DNA of 64,000 nt from contig JAEWOI010000026.1 in NCBI GenBank assembly GCA_023460935.1, positions 62,001-126,000 of the forward strand. The letters are read 5' to 3'. Position 1 is the stretch's first letter; every line of letters begins with the position of its first letter. The DNA comes from Actinomycetes bacterium (GTDB lineage Bacteria; Actinomycetota; Actinomycetes; Propionibacteriales; Propionibacteriaceae). Of the stretch, positions 42,670 to 50,718 are shown piece after piece. A model generated the notes under the pieces. The model was not told the DNA's origin and did not search any database. It saw nothing but the letters and a program-made list of their open reading frames with translations. A program made the position numbers and the translations under genes.

Positions 42670-43692
42670 ATGAGAACCCTTGTCGCCACGGCAGCTGCAG
42701 GGCTGCTCCTGCTGGCCGGCTGCAGCCCGGCCGCACCCGCGGCCCCCGCCAGCGGTGCGGCCCCCGCCACCGCTGCGCCCACCACCGCAGCTCCGGCCAC
42801 GCCGACGATCGGGCTCACCTACATCCCGAACGTGCAGTTCAGCCCCTTCTACCTCGCCGAGACCGACGGTGACTTCGCCGCTGCGGGCGTGCAGCCGAAG
42901 CTGCGCCACCACGGTGCGTCCGAAGGGCTGTTCACCGCGATCGCAGCGGGGGAGGAGCAGTTCGTGATCGCGGGCGGTGACGAACTTCTGCAGGCGCGGT
43001 CCCAGGGCCTCGACCTGGTGGCGGTCGCCGCCTACTACCGCACCTACCCGGTGGTCGTGATCGTGGGCGCGGATTCCGGCATCACGACCCTCGCCGACCT
43101 GAAGGGTCGCTCGATCGGTATCCCCGGCAAGTACGGCGAGAACTGGTTCGGCCTGCAGGTGGCCCTGAAGACCGCAGGGCTCAGCGAGTCCGACGTGGCG
43201 GTGAAGGAGATCGGCTACACCCAGCAGGCCGCGCTCACCACCGGCAAGGTCGACGCCATCGTGGGCTTCAGCAACAACGAGGCCGTCCAGTTCGGCCTGG
43301 CCGGCCTGGCCACGCGCAGCCTGCCGATCGCGGCGGAGGTGCCGCTGGTCGGGATCAGCCTGATCACCACCAGCGCCTATGCCGAGGCGAACCCGGACGT
43401 TGTGCGTGCGGTCGCCGCGGCCATGCTGAGTGGCATCAGCAGTGCCGTCAACGAACCGGAGCGGGCACTCGAGGTGGCGGCGGAGTACGTCCCGGGGCTC
43501 TCGTCCGCACAGGACGCTGCCCGCGCCACGCTGCTCGCCACGGCGAAGCTGTGGACCACCCCCGAAGGCGAGGTCGACGGCCGGCTCGACCCGCAGCGGT
43601 GGGAGCAGATGGCAGACTTCATGGCCGAGTACGGGCTGACCGAAACCCGGCAGGATCCGCAACCGGCCATGTCGAATGAGTATCTGGTCTAG
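42670..43692 (+). CDS. ribY: RibY-like NMT1/THI5-family substrate-binding lipoprotein
   Basis: A 340-residue lipoprotein with lipobox LLLLAGC (Cys18) and an Ala/Pro/Thr-rich linker after it. The binding domain starts IGLTYIPNVQFSPFYLAETDGDF, typical of NMT1/THI5-like proteins, followed by GITTLADLKGRSIGIPGKYGENWFGLQ. It is the second gene behind the FMN riboswitch, 11 bases after the permease, so riboflavin is the most likely ligand. A thiamine pyrimidine precursor is the alternative for this fold, but the riboswitch type argues against it. Confidence 0.82.
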   Translation: MRTLVATAAAGLLLLAGCSPAAPAAPASGAAPATAAPTTAAPATPTIGLTYIPNVQFSPFYLAETDGDFAAAGVQPKLRHHGASEGLFTAIAAGEEQFVIAGGDELLQARSQGLDLVAVAAYYRTYPVVVIVGADSGITTLADLKGRSIGIPGKYGENWFGLQVALKTAGLSESDVAVKEIGYTQQAALTTGKVDAIVGFSNNEAVQFGLAGLATRSLPIAAEVPLVGISLITTSAYAEANPDVVRAVAAAMLSGISSAVNEPERALEVAAEYVPGLSSAQDAARATLLATAKLWTTPEGEVDGRLDPQRWEQMADFMAEYGLTETRQDPQPAMSNEYLV

Positions 43693-43756
43693 AACTGGCG
43701 GCAGGAACAGATAACCTCGGACAATCCTGAGACACTAGGAGCGACCGAGGAGAGGG

Positions 43757-44206
43757 ATGAGCCAGCACGTTGTGCCCGGTTGGGACGACTATTTCCTGGC
43801 CATCGCCGGCGCGGTCTCCAGCCGGGCGAAGTGCACCCGCCGCCGCGTCGGGGCCGTCCTCGTGCTCGACCGGCGGATCATAGCCACCGGCTACAACGGC
43901 GCGGCGCCCGGCCTGCCCGACTGCCTGGAGGGCGCCTGCCCGCGGGGACGGCTGGGCTACGACGAGGTGCCGGGACTGGGCGACTACGACCGGCCCGGAA
44001 CTCCGGGGTTCTGCATCGCGATCCACGCCGAGGTGAACGCGCTCCTGTTCGCCACCCGCGACACCAAGGGCGCCACCGCCTACATCACCGACCCGCCGTG
44101 CCCGGGCTGCCGCAAGGCGCTGGCCGCGGCCGGCATCGTCCGCGCGGTTTGGCCGGGCGGCGAGCACGACGCAGACGGCCTGGTCGACTGGGGCGCCGAG
44201 GCGTGA
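43757..44206 (+). CDS. dCMP/cytidine-deaminase-family zinc deaminase
   Basis: A 149-residue zinc deaminase. Zinc-binding and catalytic residues are visible as HAEVNAL (His and catalytic Glu) and PCPGC (two Cys). The sequence is like ComEB/dCMP deaminase (TRRRVGAVLVLDRRIIATGYNGA, CLEGACPRGR). dCMP to dUMP is the likely reaction, feeding thymidylate synthesis. Its stop overlaps the GTG of the kinase gene (GTGA), an unusual link between a nucleotide enzyme and a two-component system. Confidence 0.85.
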   Translation: MSQHVVPGWDDYFLAIAGAVSSRAKCTRRRVGAVLVLDRRIIATGYNGAAPGLPDCLEGACPRGRLGYDEVPGLGDYDRPGTPGFCIAIHAEVNALLFATRDTKGATAYITDPPCPGCRKALAAAGIVRAVWPGGEHDADGLVDWGAEA

Positions 44207-46410
44207 TCCCAGCGCTCCGCACCTCGCAGCTGTCGGCATGGGTCGACCGCGGTGTGGCGCTGTTCTGCCTCGGCACGCTGGTGCCGGCCGCCCTGGCAGC
44301 GGTCGACCAGGTGCAGTACCTGGCCCTGTGGTGGATGGTCATCGTCGGGGGCGGCATCGTCGCCGCCAGCATCGGCATGATGCTGGCCAGCTTCATGGGC
44401 TGGCAGCTGCGGCCCTTCGCGCTGTCCTACGTGGCCGTGGTCAGTTTCGGCCTGATCACCTGGATGGCGGCCTGGCAGCCCGGGCAGGTGGCCACCAGCA
44501 GCCCGTGGCTGTGGATGACGCTCGGCGTGGCTTCGATCTGCCTCGCCGTCACCACGGGGACCGGGTGGGGGTTCGCGTACTCCATCGCTTCCGGCCTGCT
44601 GTTCGCCGCGGTGCGGATGTCGCCGTCCGGGCAGAACGCGACCCTGCTCGGCGCGTTCCAGGACATGATCGTGCTGGTGATGAACGCCTCGGTGGTGATC
44701 GTCGCGCTCGGCGTGGTGAGCAACGCCTTCGAGGAGCTGGACGAGGCGGAGGCCGCCTCCCGCAGGGAGGCCACGGACGCCGCCATCGAGGAGGCGCTGC
44801 TGGAGGAGCGCCACCGCCTGGACGGGATCGTCCACGACGAGGTGATGACCACCCTCGTCGCGGCAGCGCACCACGCCAACGACCCGGTGGTGGCGCAGCA
44901 GGCCCAACGCGCGGTGGAACGGCTCGCTGAGGCCGAGGCGCCCACCGAGACGCGGCTGCCGGTGACCGGTGACCAGCTCACCTGGCTGGTGACCGACGTG
45001 GTGGGCACGCTGGTGCCGCAGGCGAAGTTCACCTCACACCTGGAAGGCCTGGCCGTGCCGCAGCCGGTGGCCGGGACCATCGGCATGGTCGTGCGCGAGG
45101 TGGCGCTGAACGTCGCCAAGCACGCCGAGGCCGACGAGGTCGAAGTGGTGCTCACCAGCCCCGAGCCGGGCGGGCTCGCGATCTCGATCGCTGACAACGG
45201 GAAGGGTTTCGACCCTGCCCTGGTGCCGAAGCGGCGGCTCGGCCTGCAGGTCTCCGTGGCCTACCGGATGTGGGCGATCGGAGGCAAGGCCGAGGTGCAC
45301 TCCTCGCCCGGGGCGGGCACGGTGGTGAACCTCAGCTGGTCCCCGGCCGAGTCGACCGTCGGCGGCGCGGAGCAGCCCAAGCGGCGCCGAGCCGGCCGGC
45401 TCCTGGCCGACCTGCCCGACCTCAGCCGCCCCCTGCTGGTGCGGCTGGTGTGGGTGCTGGTAGGGCTGCAGTTCGTGCTGGGCTGGACCAGCCTCGACCT
45501 GGTCACATCGGTCTGGCCGGTGTTCATCGCCCAGGGCCTCGCGCTGGCGGCAACGGCGGTCACCCTCTCCCGCACGGGCCAGAACCCGATGCCCGCCTTC
45601 GCGGCGATCGTCGTGGTGGCCCTGCTGCTCAGCGTGACGGTCGTCGTCCAGTCGGTCCTGCCGAACGGCTACTGGCCCGGCTACGCCACCTGGCACAGCA
45701 CGGTGGTGATGGTGCTGCTGGTCACCGTCCTGATCCGGGGGCAGGAGCACGTCGCCTGGACCGGTGTGGGGCTGTACGCGGTGACCTCCGCGGTATGGGC
45801 AGTCACCCACGGGATGGGGGTCGGGGACACCCTGCGGGTCGGGCTCGGACCGTTCTCGTGGATGCTGGTGGCGCAGGTGCTGCAGACCTGGCTGATCGAC
45901 CTGGGCGACCGGGTGAACTCCTCCCGGCGCTCCTCGGCCGCTGCGAACAAGGCGATCGCACAGAGCTTCTCCAAGCTGGTGCTGCGTGATGTCTGGCTCA
46001 CCCAGCTGCGCGCCCAGGTCGGCCCGCTGCTGAACCGCATCGCAGACCCCGACTACGAGCTGTCCCCCGAGGAGCGCGCCGCCTGCCTGGCCCAGGAGAG
46101 CCGGCTGCGGGACGCGATGCGTGCGGGCAACCTGGTCACCGAGCTCACCTCGGACGCGATCGAGATCGCGCGTGGCCGTGGGGTGGACGTACGGCTGGTG
46201 GACAGCAGGGGAACTAAGCTGCCCGAAGACGTCCGGGCCGCGTTGACCCAGCACCTCGGCAGGCTGCTCACCGACTCGAGCACCAAGCGGGTGGTGGCGA
46301 GGGCGGCGCCGGAAGGTTACGAGGATGTGGTGACCGTCCTCGCCGTGCGCGAGGATGGCAGCAGTGAATTGGTCGGCCTCGACGCGAGCGGTCGGGTCAG
46401 TACACGTTGA
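44203..46410 (+). CDS. Membrane histidine kinase with a second, degenerate C-terminal module
   Basis: A 735-residue protein with an unusual layout. Residues about 12-175 form a membrane domain of five or so helices. A dimerisation/phosphoacceptor helix follows with the H-box DGIVHDEVMTTL (His211), of the HisKA_3/LiaS-NarX class, then a HATPase with N-box REVALNVAKHAEA (Asn303) and G1 box DNGKGFD. After a short linker (about 355-400), a second membrane block of about five helices (about 410-550) and a cytoplasmic domain (about 560-735) appear. That second cytoplasmic part looks like a degenerate kinase module: helices LRAQVGPLLNRIADPDYELS and AALTQHLGRLLTDSS stand where H- and N-boxes would be, but no His or Asn is conserved. 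The NarL-type regulator follows after 14 bases. Confidence 0.82.
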   Translation: MIPALRTSQLSAWVDRGVALFCLGTLVPAALAAVDQVQYLALWWMVIVGGGIVAASIGMMLASFMGWQLRPFALSYVAVVSFGLITWMAAWQPGQVATSSPWLWMTLGVASICLAVTTGTGWGFAYSIASGLLFAAVRMSPSGQNATLLGAFQDMIVLVMNASVVIVALGVVSNAFEELDEAEAASRREATDAAIEEALLEERHRLDGIVHDEVMTTLVAAAHHANDPVVAQQAQRAVERLAEAEAPTETRLPVTGDQLTWLVTDVVGTLVPQAKFTSHLEGLAVPQPVAGTIGMVVREVALNVAKHAEADEVEVVLTSPEPGGLAISIADNGKGFDPALVPKRRLGLQVSVAYRMWAIGGKAEVHSSPGAGTVVNLSWSPAESTVGGAEQPKRRRAGRLLADLPDLSRPLLVRLVWVLVGLQFVLGWTSLDLVTSVWPVFIAQGLALAATAVTLSRTGQNPMPAFAAIVVVALLLSVTVVVQSVLPNGYWPGYATWHSTVVMVLLVTVLIRGQEHVAWTGVGLYAVTSAVWAVTHGMGVGDTLRVGLGPFSWMLVAQVLQTWLIDLGDRVNSSRRSSAAANKAIAQSFSKLVLRDVWLTQLRAQVGPLLNRIADPDYELSPEERAACLAQESRLRDAMRAGNLVTELTSDAIEIARGRGVDVRLVDSRGTKLPEDVRAALTQHLGRLLTDSSTKRVVARAAPEGYEDVVTVLAVREDGSSELVGLDASGRVSTR

Positions 46411-46424
46411 AGGGGAATGAGCAC

Positions 46425-47072
46425 ATGATCACCACAGCAGTCATCGACGACCACGAGGCGATCCGCCTCGGGGTGTCCGCGGCGCTCCAGTCGCATCCCG
46501 GCCACCAGGTCACCCTGGTCGACGGTGCGGGCACCGTTGAGGAGTTCCTCCAGAAGGGCGTCGAGGCCGACGTGGTGCTCCTCGACCTGCAGCTGGACGA
46601 CGGCTCCGACCCCCTCGACAACACCGAGCGGCTGATCGAGGCCGGCTACAAGGTGCTGGTCTACTCCATCGCAGACAACGTCCGGCTGCTGCGGCGCGCG
46701 CTCGCCGGCGGTGCTGCCGGGGTGTGCCGCAAGGCCGAGCCCATCTCGGTGACCATCTCTTCGATCGAGGCCGTGTCGGAGGGCCAGGTGGTGATCAGCC
46801 AGGAGATCCTGGCCGCCATCGAGGGCGACGCCTCCTACGTCGCGGCCAACCTGGGGCCGCGCGAGCGCGAGGTGCTGGCCCTGTACGCCGGCGGCTTCGA
46901 GGTGCCGGAGGTGGCCGAGCGGCTGACCATCACCGAGAACAGCGTCAAGGAGTACCTCAAGCGCATCCGGGTGAAGTACACCAACGTGAACCGCCCCGCG
47001 GCCAGCAAGCTGGACCTGTTCCGCCGGGCGATCGAGGACGGCATCGTCCCGCCCGTCGAGGCCCACCAGTAG
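46425..47072 (+). CDS. NarL/FixJ-family response regulator
   Basis: A 215-residue regulator. The receiver domain has the acidic pair VIDDHEA, phospho-acceptor Asp54 in VLLDLQLDD, Ser81 and Lys103. The C-terminal LuxR-type helix-turn-helix shows LGPREREVLALYAGGFEVPEVAERLTITENSVKEYLKRIRVKY. It pairs with the kinase upstream; the target genes are unknown. The ATG at 46425 is used; a TTG at 46407 is in frame but less likely. Confidence 0.9.
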   Translation: MITTAVIDDHEAIRLGVSAALQSHPGHQVTLVDGAGTVEEFLQKGVEADVVLLDLQLDDGSDPLDNTERLIEAGYKVLVYSIADNVRLLRRALAGGAAGVCRKAEPISVTISSIEAVSEGQVVISQEILAAIEGDASYVAANLGPREREVLALYAGGFEVPEVAERLTITENSVKEYLKRIRVKYTNVNRPAASKLDLFRRAIEDGIVPPVEAHQ

Positions 47073-47096
47073 TCCGGGCGGGGAGCAGCCGGAGGC

Positions 47097-47669
47097 TCAG
47101 TACCAGCCGTGGCCGCGCTTGAACGACCAGGCCCGGCACGGGGTGCCGTAGCGGTCGTCGACGTAGTCCAGGCCCCAGCGGATCTGGGTGACCGGGTTGG
47201 TGCGCCAGTCGGCACCGAAGGCGGCCATGCGGCGCCCGGGCAGCGCCTGGGGGATGCCGTAGGCGCTGGAGGTCGGATTGTCGGCGTACGGGTTCCACCG
47301 GCTCTCGCGCATGATGATGTGGTCGTAGCAGGCGAACTCGTCGGCGCCCCAGCCGTACTTGTTCAGCATGATCTGCCGGGCGATCTCTCGCGGGTCGGTG
47401 ATCGAGGGCTCGTAGCCCAACTGCTTGACCTTCAGCTCGTACCGCGCCTTCACCGTGGCGTTGTGGACGGCGATCGCGGAGCTCTGCCGGGCCAGCAGCG
47501 CCTCCCGGTACCTGGCCAACTCGGTGGCGCCCTGAGTGGTGGTGTGCGAGCTGGCCGCCAGTGGCGCTGCCAGGGCGGGGTGGGTGAGGGCCGCTGCGGG
47601 AACGGTGATCGCCAGGCCGACCAGTGCCGCCAGGGCGCGCAGGCGCCGGTGCAGCGGTCGGAGAGTCAC
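47097..47669 (-). CDS. Secreted lytic-transglycosylase-like protein
   Basis: A 190-residue exported protein. A signal peptide (about residues 1-34, ending LAAPLAA) precedes a short coiled region and a lysozyme-like domain. The catalytic Glu is likely in IIMRESRWNPYADNPTSSAYGIPQALPG; the GIPQ segment and C-terminal RWGLDYVDDRYGTPCRAWSF are typical of actinobacterial SLT-domain secreted proteins. It should cleave peptidoglycan or promote resuscitation. It is convergent with the response regulator. Confidence 0.85.
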   Translation of the reverse strand: MTLRPLHRRLRALAALVGLAITVPAAALTHPALAAPLAASSHTTTQGATELARYREALLARQSSAIAVHNATVKARYELKVKQLGYEPSITDPREIARQIMLNKYGWGADEFACYDHIIMRESRWNPYADNPTSSAYGIPQALPGRRMAAFGADWRTNPVTQIRWGLDYVDDRYGTPCRAWSFKRGHGWY

Positions 47670-47750
47670 GACGCGAAGTCTCCCATAAGCCTGCTCTCAG
47701 GTAAACCTCAGCTTTCCTGGCGGGATCGGGGTGGCGTCTAGGGTGGTGGG

Positions 47751-48845
47751 GTGCGATTGCGGCTGCTCCCGGGCGAGGACCTCCCCGCCGGGCTGGCCGA
47801 GGCGCTGGCCGGTGGCGACCCGATCGCTCCGCTTCCCGAGCCGAGGCTGCTGCCAGCCCTGCGGCCGGCCGAACCCGTGGTGGAGCCCGACGCCGCGGCG
47901 GTGGTGACCACGTCAGGCAGCACGGGCGAACCCAAGGCTGTCGTGCTCGGCAGAGCAGCCATCCGCTTCGCCGTCCACGCCGCGCACGAGCGGCTGGGCG
48001 GGCCGGGCGACTGGGTGTGCGCCCTGCCCACCCAGCACATCGCCGGGCTGATGACCATCGCCCGCGCCGTGGTGGCCGGCACCGGCATCCGGTTCGCCGC
48101 TCCCGACCTCTCCGACCTGCCGCCGGCCTCCGGGCGGGGCTACGTCTCGCTGGTCGCAGCCCAGCTCGACCAGGCTCTGGAGCGCCCGGCCACCGCGACG
48201 CGACTCGCCGGGTATGCCGCGGTCCTGGTGGGCGGCGGAGCGCTACCCGCCGGGCTCAGGGAGCGCGCAGCGGGCGCCGGGGTCCGGCTGGTGGCCACGT
48301 ACGGCATGAGCGAGACCTGCGGGGGCTGTGTCTACGACGGGGTGCCGCTGGCCGGGATGCGGGTGGAGCTCGACGGCGAGCGCATCTCCCTCGGTGGGCC
48401 GATGGCCTTCTCGGGCTACCGCCTGCGTCCGGACCTCACGGCCGCCGTGCTGGCCGGTGACCTCGTCCGCACCCAGGACCGGGGGCGTTGGCGCGACGGG
48501 CGCCTGGAGGTGCTCGGCCGCATCGACGACGTGGTGGTGAGCGGCGGGGAGAAGGTGGACCTGGCCGCGGCGCAGCGGGTGTGTGAAGAGCTGTTCGGGC
48601 CGGGCGTGCTCGCGCTGCTCGCCGTGCCCGACCCCCGCTGGGGGGCCAGGGTGGTGGCGCTCGCCACGACCTCGCTCGACCTGGCGCACGTGCGCGCGCG
48701 GCTGGGGGACCGACTGGGCCGGGCAGCGTTGCCGAAGGAATTGCGGGCAGTGCCGCGATTGGCGTACACATCATTGGGCAAGCTCGACCGTGCGGCGTTG
48801 CAGCGGTCCTGGCAGGAGGTGGGCGCCGATGGCGACGTTGGCTGA
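47751..48845 (+). CDS. menE: O-succinylbenzoate-CoA ligase MenE
   Basis: A 364-residue short ANL enzyme that makes o-succinylbenzoyl-CoA in menaquinone synthesis. Motifs are the P-loop TTSGSTGEPKA (53-63), ATYGMSETCGG and GRIDDVVVSGGEKVDL, and the C-terminal GKLDRAAL lysine. The N-terminal domain is compressed, as in actinobacterial MenE. GTG start; TAGGGT lies about ten bases upstream. Its last 17 bases overlap the menA start. The operon continues menA-menC-menD. Confidence 0.93.
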   Translation: MRLRLLPGEDLPAGLAEALAGGDPIAPLPEPRLLPALRPAEPVVEPDAAAVVTTSGSTGEPKAVVLGRAAIRFAVHAAHERLGGPGDWVCALPTQHIAGLMTIARAVVAGTGIRFAAPDLSDLPPASGRGYVSLVAAQLDQALERPATATRLAGYAAVLVGGGALPAGLRERAAGAGVRLVATYGMSETCGGCVYDGVPLAGMRVELDGERISLGGPMAFSGYRLRPDLTAAVLAGDLVRTQDRGRWRDGRLEVLGRIDDVVVSGGEKVDLAAAQRVCEELFGPGVLALLAVPDPRWGARVVALATTSLDLAHVRARLGDRLGRAALPKELRAVPRLAYTSLGKLDRAALQRSWQEVGADGDVG

Positions 48846-49707
48846 GTGGGTGGAGGGCGCCCGTCCCCGCACGCTGCCGGCGGCGCTGGCCCCGGTGGTG
48901 GCGGGCAGCGCCGTGGCCTGGTTCGAGGAAGCGTTCGCGCCGTTGCTGGCCGGCCTGGCACTGGTCGTGGCCCTTGCCCTCCAGATCGGCGTCAACTACG
49001 CCAACGACTACTCCGACGGGATTCGCGGCACCGACGCGGCCAGGGTCGGCCCGATGCGACTGGTCGGCTCCGGCGCCGCCAGCCCGGCCAGCGTGCGCGC
49101 TGCGGCCTTCGCCTGCTTCGCGATCGCCGCACTCGCCGGGCTGGTCGTCGTGGCGATCACCGGCCACTGGTGGCTGCTGGTGGTGGGCGCCGCTGCCATC
49201 GCGGCTGCGTGGTACTACACCGGAGGACGCCGCCCGTACGGCTATCTCGGGCTCGGCGAGTTGTTCGTGTTCATCTTCTTCGGCCTGGTTGCGGTCTCGG
49301 GCACGGTCTACATCCAGGTGGGCCGGGTGTCGGCTTCGGCGTGGTGGTCAGCGGTGGCGATCGGCGCGCTGGCCTGCGCGATCCTGGTGGCCAACAACCT
49401 GCGCGACCTGGAGGGCGACCGCGCCGCAGGCAAGCGGACGCTGGCCACCCGGCTCGGGGACTCCGGCACCCGGCGCTTCTTCCTCGGCCTGCTCGTGCTC
49501 GCGGCGCTCGGAGTGTTCGGCGTGGCGGCAACCAGCTCGTGGTGGGCCCTGCTCGGCTGGTTCATGCTGGTCGCCCTGATCGGGCCCGTGCGGGAGGTGG
49601 CGCGCGGGGTGACCGGTCGCGCGCTGATCCCCGTGCTCAAGCACACCGGCCTGGCCGAGCTGGCCTGCGCTGCCGGCCTGTTCGTCGGCCTGCTGATCGC
49701 GCGCTGA
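48829..49707 (+). CDS. menA: 1,4-dihydroxy-2-naphthoate polyprenyltransferase MenA
   Basis: A 292-residue membrane prenyltransferase that attaches the polyprenyl chain to DHNA. The aspartate-rich motifs are NYANDYSDGIRGTD and NLRDLEGDRAAGKRT, which bind the diphosphate through magnesium; eight or nine hydrophobic helices are seen. The ATG overlaps menE by 17 bases and follows AGGAGG. Its presence with menE, menC and menD means the cell uses menaquinone. Confidence 0.93.
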   Translation: MATLAEWVEGARPRTLPAALAPVVAGSAVAWFEEAFAPLLAGLALVVALALQIGVNYANDYSDGIRGTDAARVGPMRLVGSGAASPASVRAAAFACFAIAALAGLVVVAITGHWWLLVVGAAAIAAAWYYTGGRRPYGYLGLGELFVFIFFGLVAVSGTVYIQVGRVSASAWWSAVAIGALACAILVANNLRDLEGDRAAGKRTLATRLGDSGTRRFFLGLLVLAALGVFGVAATSSWWALLGWFMLVALIGPVREVARGVTGRALIPVLKHTGLAELACAAGLFVGLLIAR

Positions 49708-49710
49708 GCC

Positions 49711-50718
49711 ATGCCGGGCATCCCTGCGGCCCACGCCGTCGCCTTCGCGCTCCCGCTGCGCAACCGGTTCCGGGGGATCACCGTCCGGGAGGGCCTGCTG
49801 GTGCGTGGCCCCTCCGGCTGGGCGGAGTGGAGCCCGTTCGCCGAGTACACCCGGCCCGAGATCGACACCTGGTGGCAGGCGACGCTGGAGGCTGCGGAGG
49901 TCGGCTTCCCTGAACCGGTACGCGACCGGGTGCCGGTCAATGCGACCGTGCCGGCCGTCGGCCCGGAGGCCGCGCACGCCCTCGTCGCCGCCTCCGGCTG
50001 CCGGACCGCCAAGGTGAAGGTCGCCGAGCCGGGACAGGAGTTCGCGGACGACCTGGCCCGCGTCGAGGCTGTCCGGGACGCGCTCGGCCCGGACGGCCGG
50101 CTGCGGGTGGACGTGAACGGGCTGTGGCCGGTGGACGTGGCGGAGGCGCGGCTGGCGGAGCTGAGCCGGTTCGGCCTGGAGTACGCGGAGCAGCCCTGCG
50201 CCCGGGTCGGCGAACTGGCCGAGTTGCGCCGTCGGCTGGCGCGGCGGGGGATCGACGTGCCGATCGCAGCCGACGAGAGCATCCGCCGCTCCGGGGATCC
50301 CGAGCGGGTGGTCGCCGAGCAGGCCGCGGACATCGCGGTGCTGAAGGTGCAACCGCTGGGCGGGGTGCGCCGCTGCCTCGAACTCGCCGAGCGGCTGGGC
50401 CTGCCGGTGGTGGTGTCCTCAGCCCTGGAGTCGTCGGTGGGGCTGGCCGCAGGGGTGGCCCTTGCCGCTGCCCTGCCAGAGCTGCCCTATGCGTGCGGCC
50501 TGAACACGGCCACGATGTTCACCACCGACGTCACAGCGCGTCCGCTGATGGCGGTGGACGGGGAGATCGCAGTGCGGGAGGTGGAGGTGGCGACCGGAGG
50601 CGGCTGGGAGGCCGGCGATGCCGCGACCCGGGCCTGGCTGGCCCGCCTCCAGCCAAAGGGCGCGGCGCCGGGCCGACTGCCGGGCCGTACCGAGTTCGAG
50701 GGGGAGAGCAGTGAGTGA
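49711..50718 (+). CDS. menC: O-succinylbenzoate synthase MenC
   Basis: A 335-residue enolase-superfamily dehydratase. The active-site bases are the KVKV lysine (TAKVKVAEP) and the second lysine in AVLKVQPLGG. The metal ligands are Asp in RVDVNGLW, Glu in EYAEQPC and Asp in AADESIRR. Length and order match actinobacterial MenC. The stop overlaps the menD GTG by eight bases, and the gene begins three bases after menA. Confidence 0.93.
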   Translation: MPGIPAAHAVAFALPLRNRFRGITVREGLLVRGPSGWAEWSPFAEYTRPEIDTWWQATLEAAEVGFPEPVRDRVPVNATVPAVGPEAAHALVAASGCRTAKVKVAEPGQEFADDLARVEAVRDALGPDGRLRVDVNGLWPVDVAEARLAELSRFGLEYAEQPCARVGELAELRRRLARRGIDVPIAADESIRRSGDPERVVAEQAADIAVLKVQPLGGVRRCLELAERLGLPVVVSSALESSVGLAAGVALAAALPELPYACGLNTATMFTTDVTARPLMAVDGEIAVREVEVATGGGWEAGDAATRAWLARLQPKGAAPGRLPGRTEFEGESSE

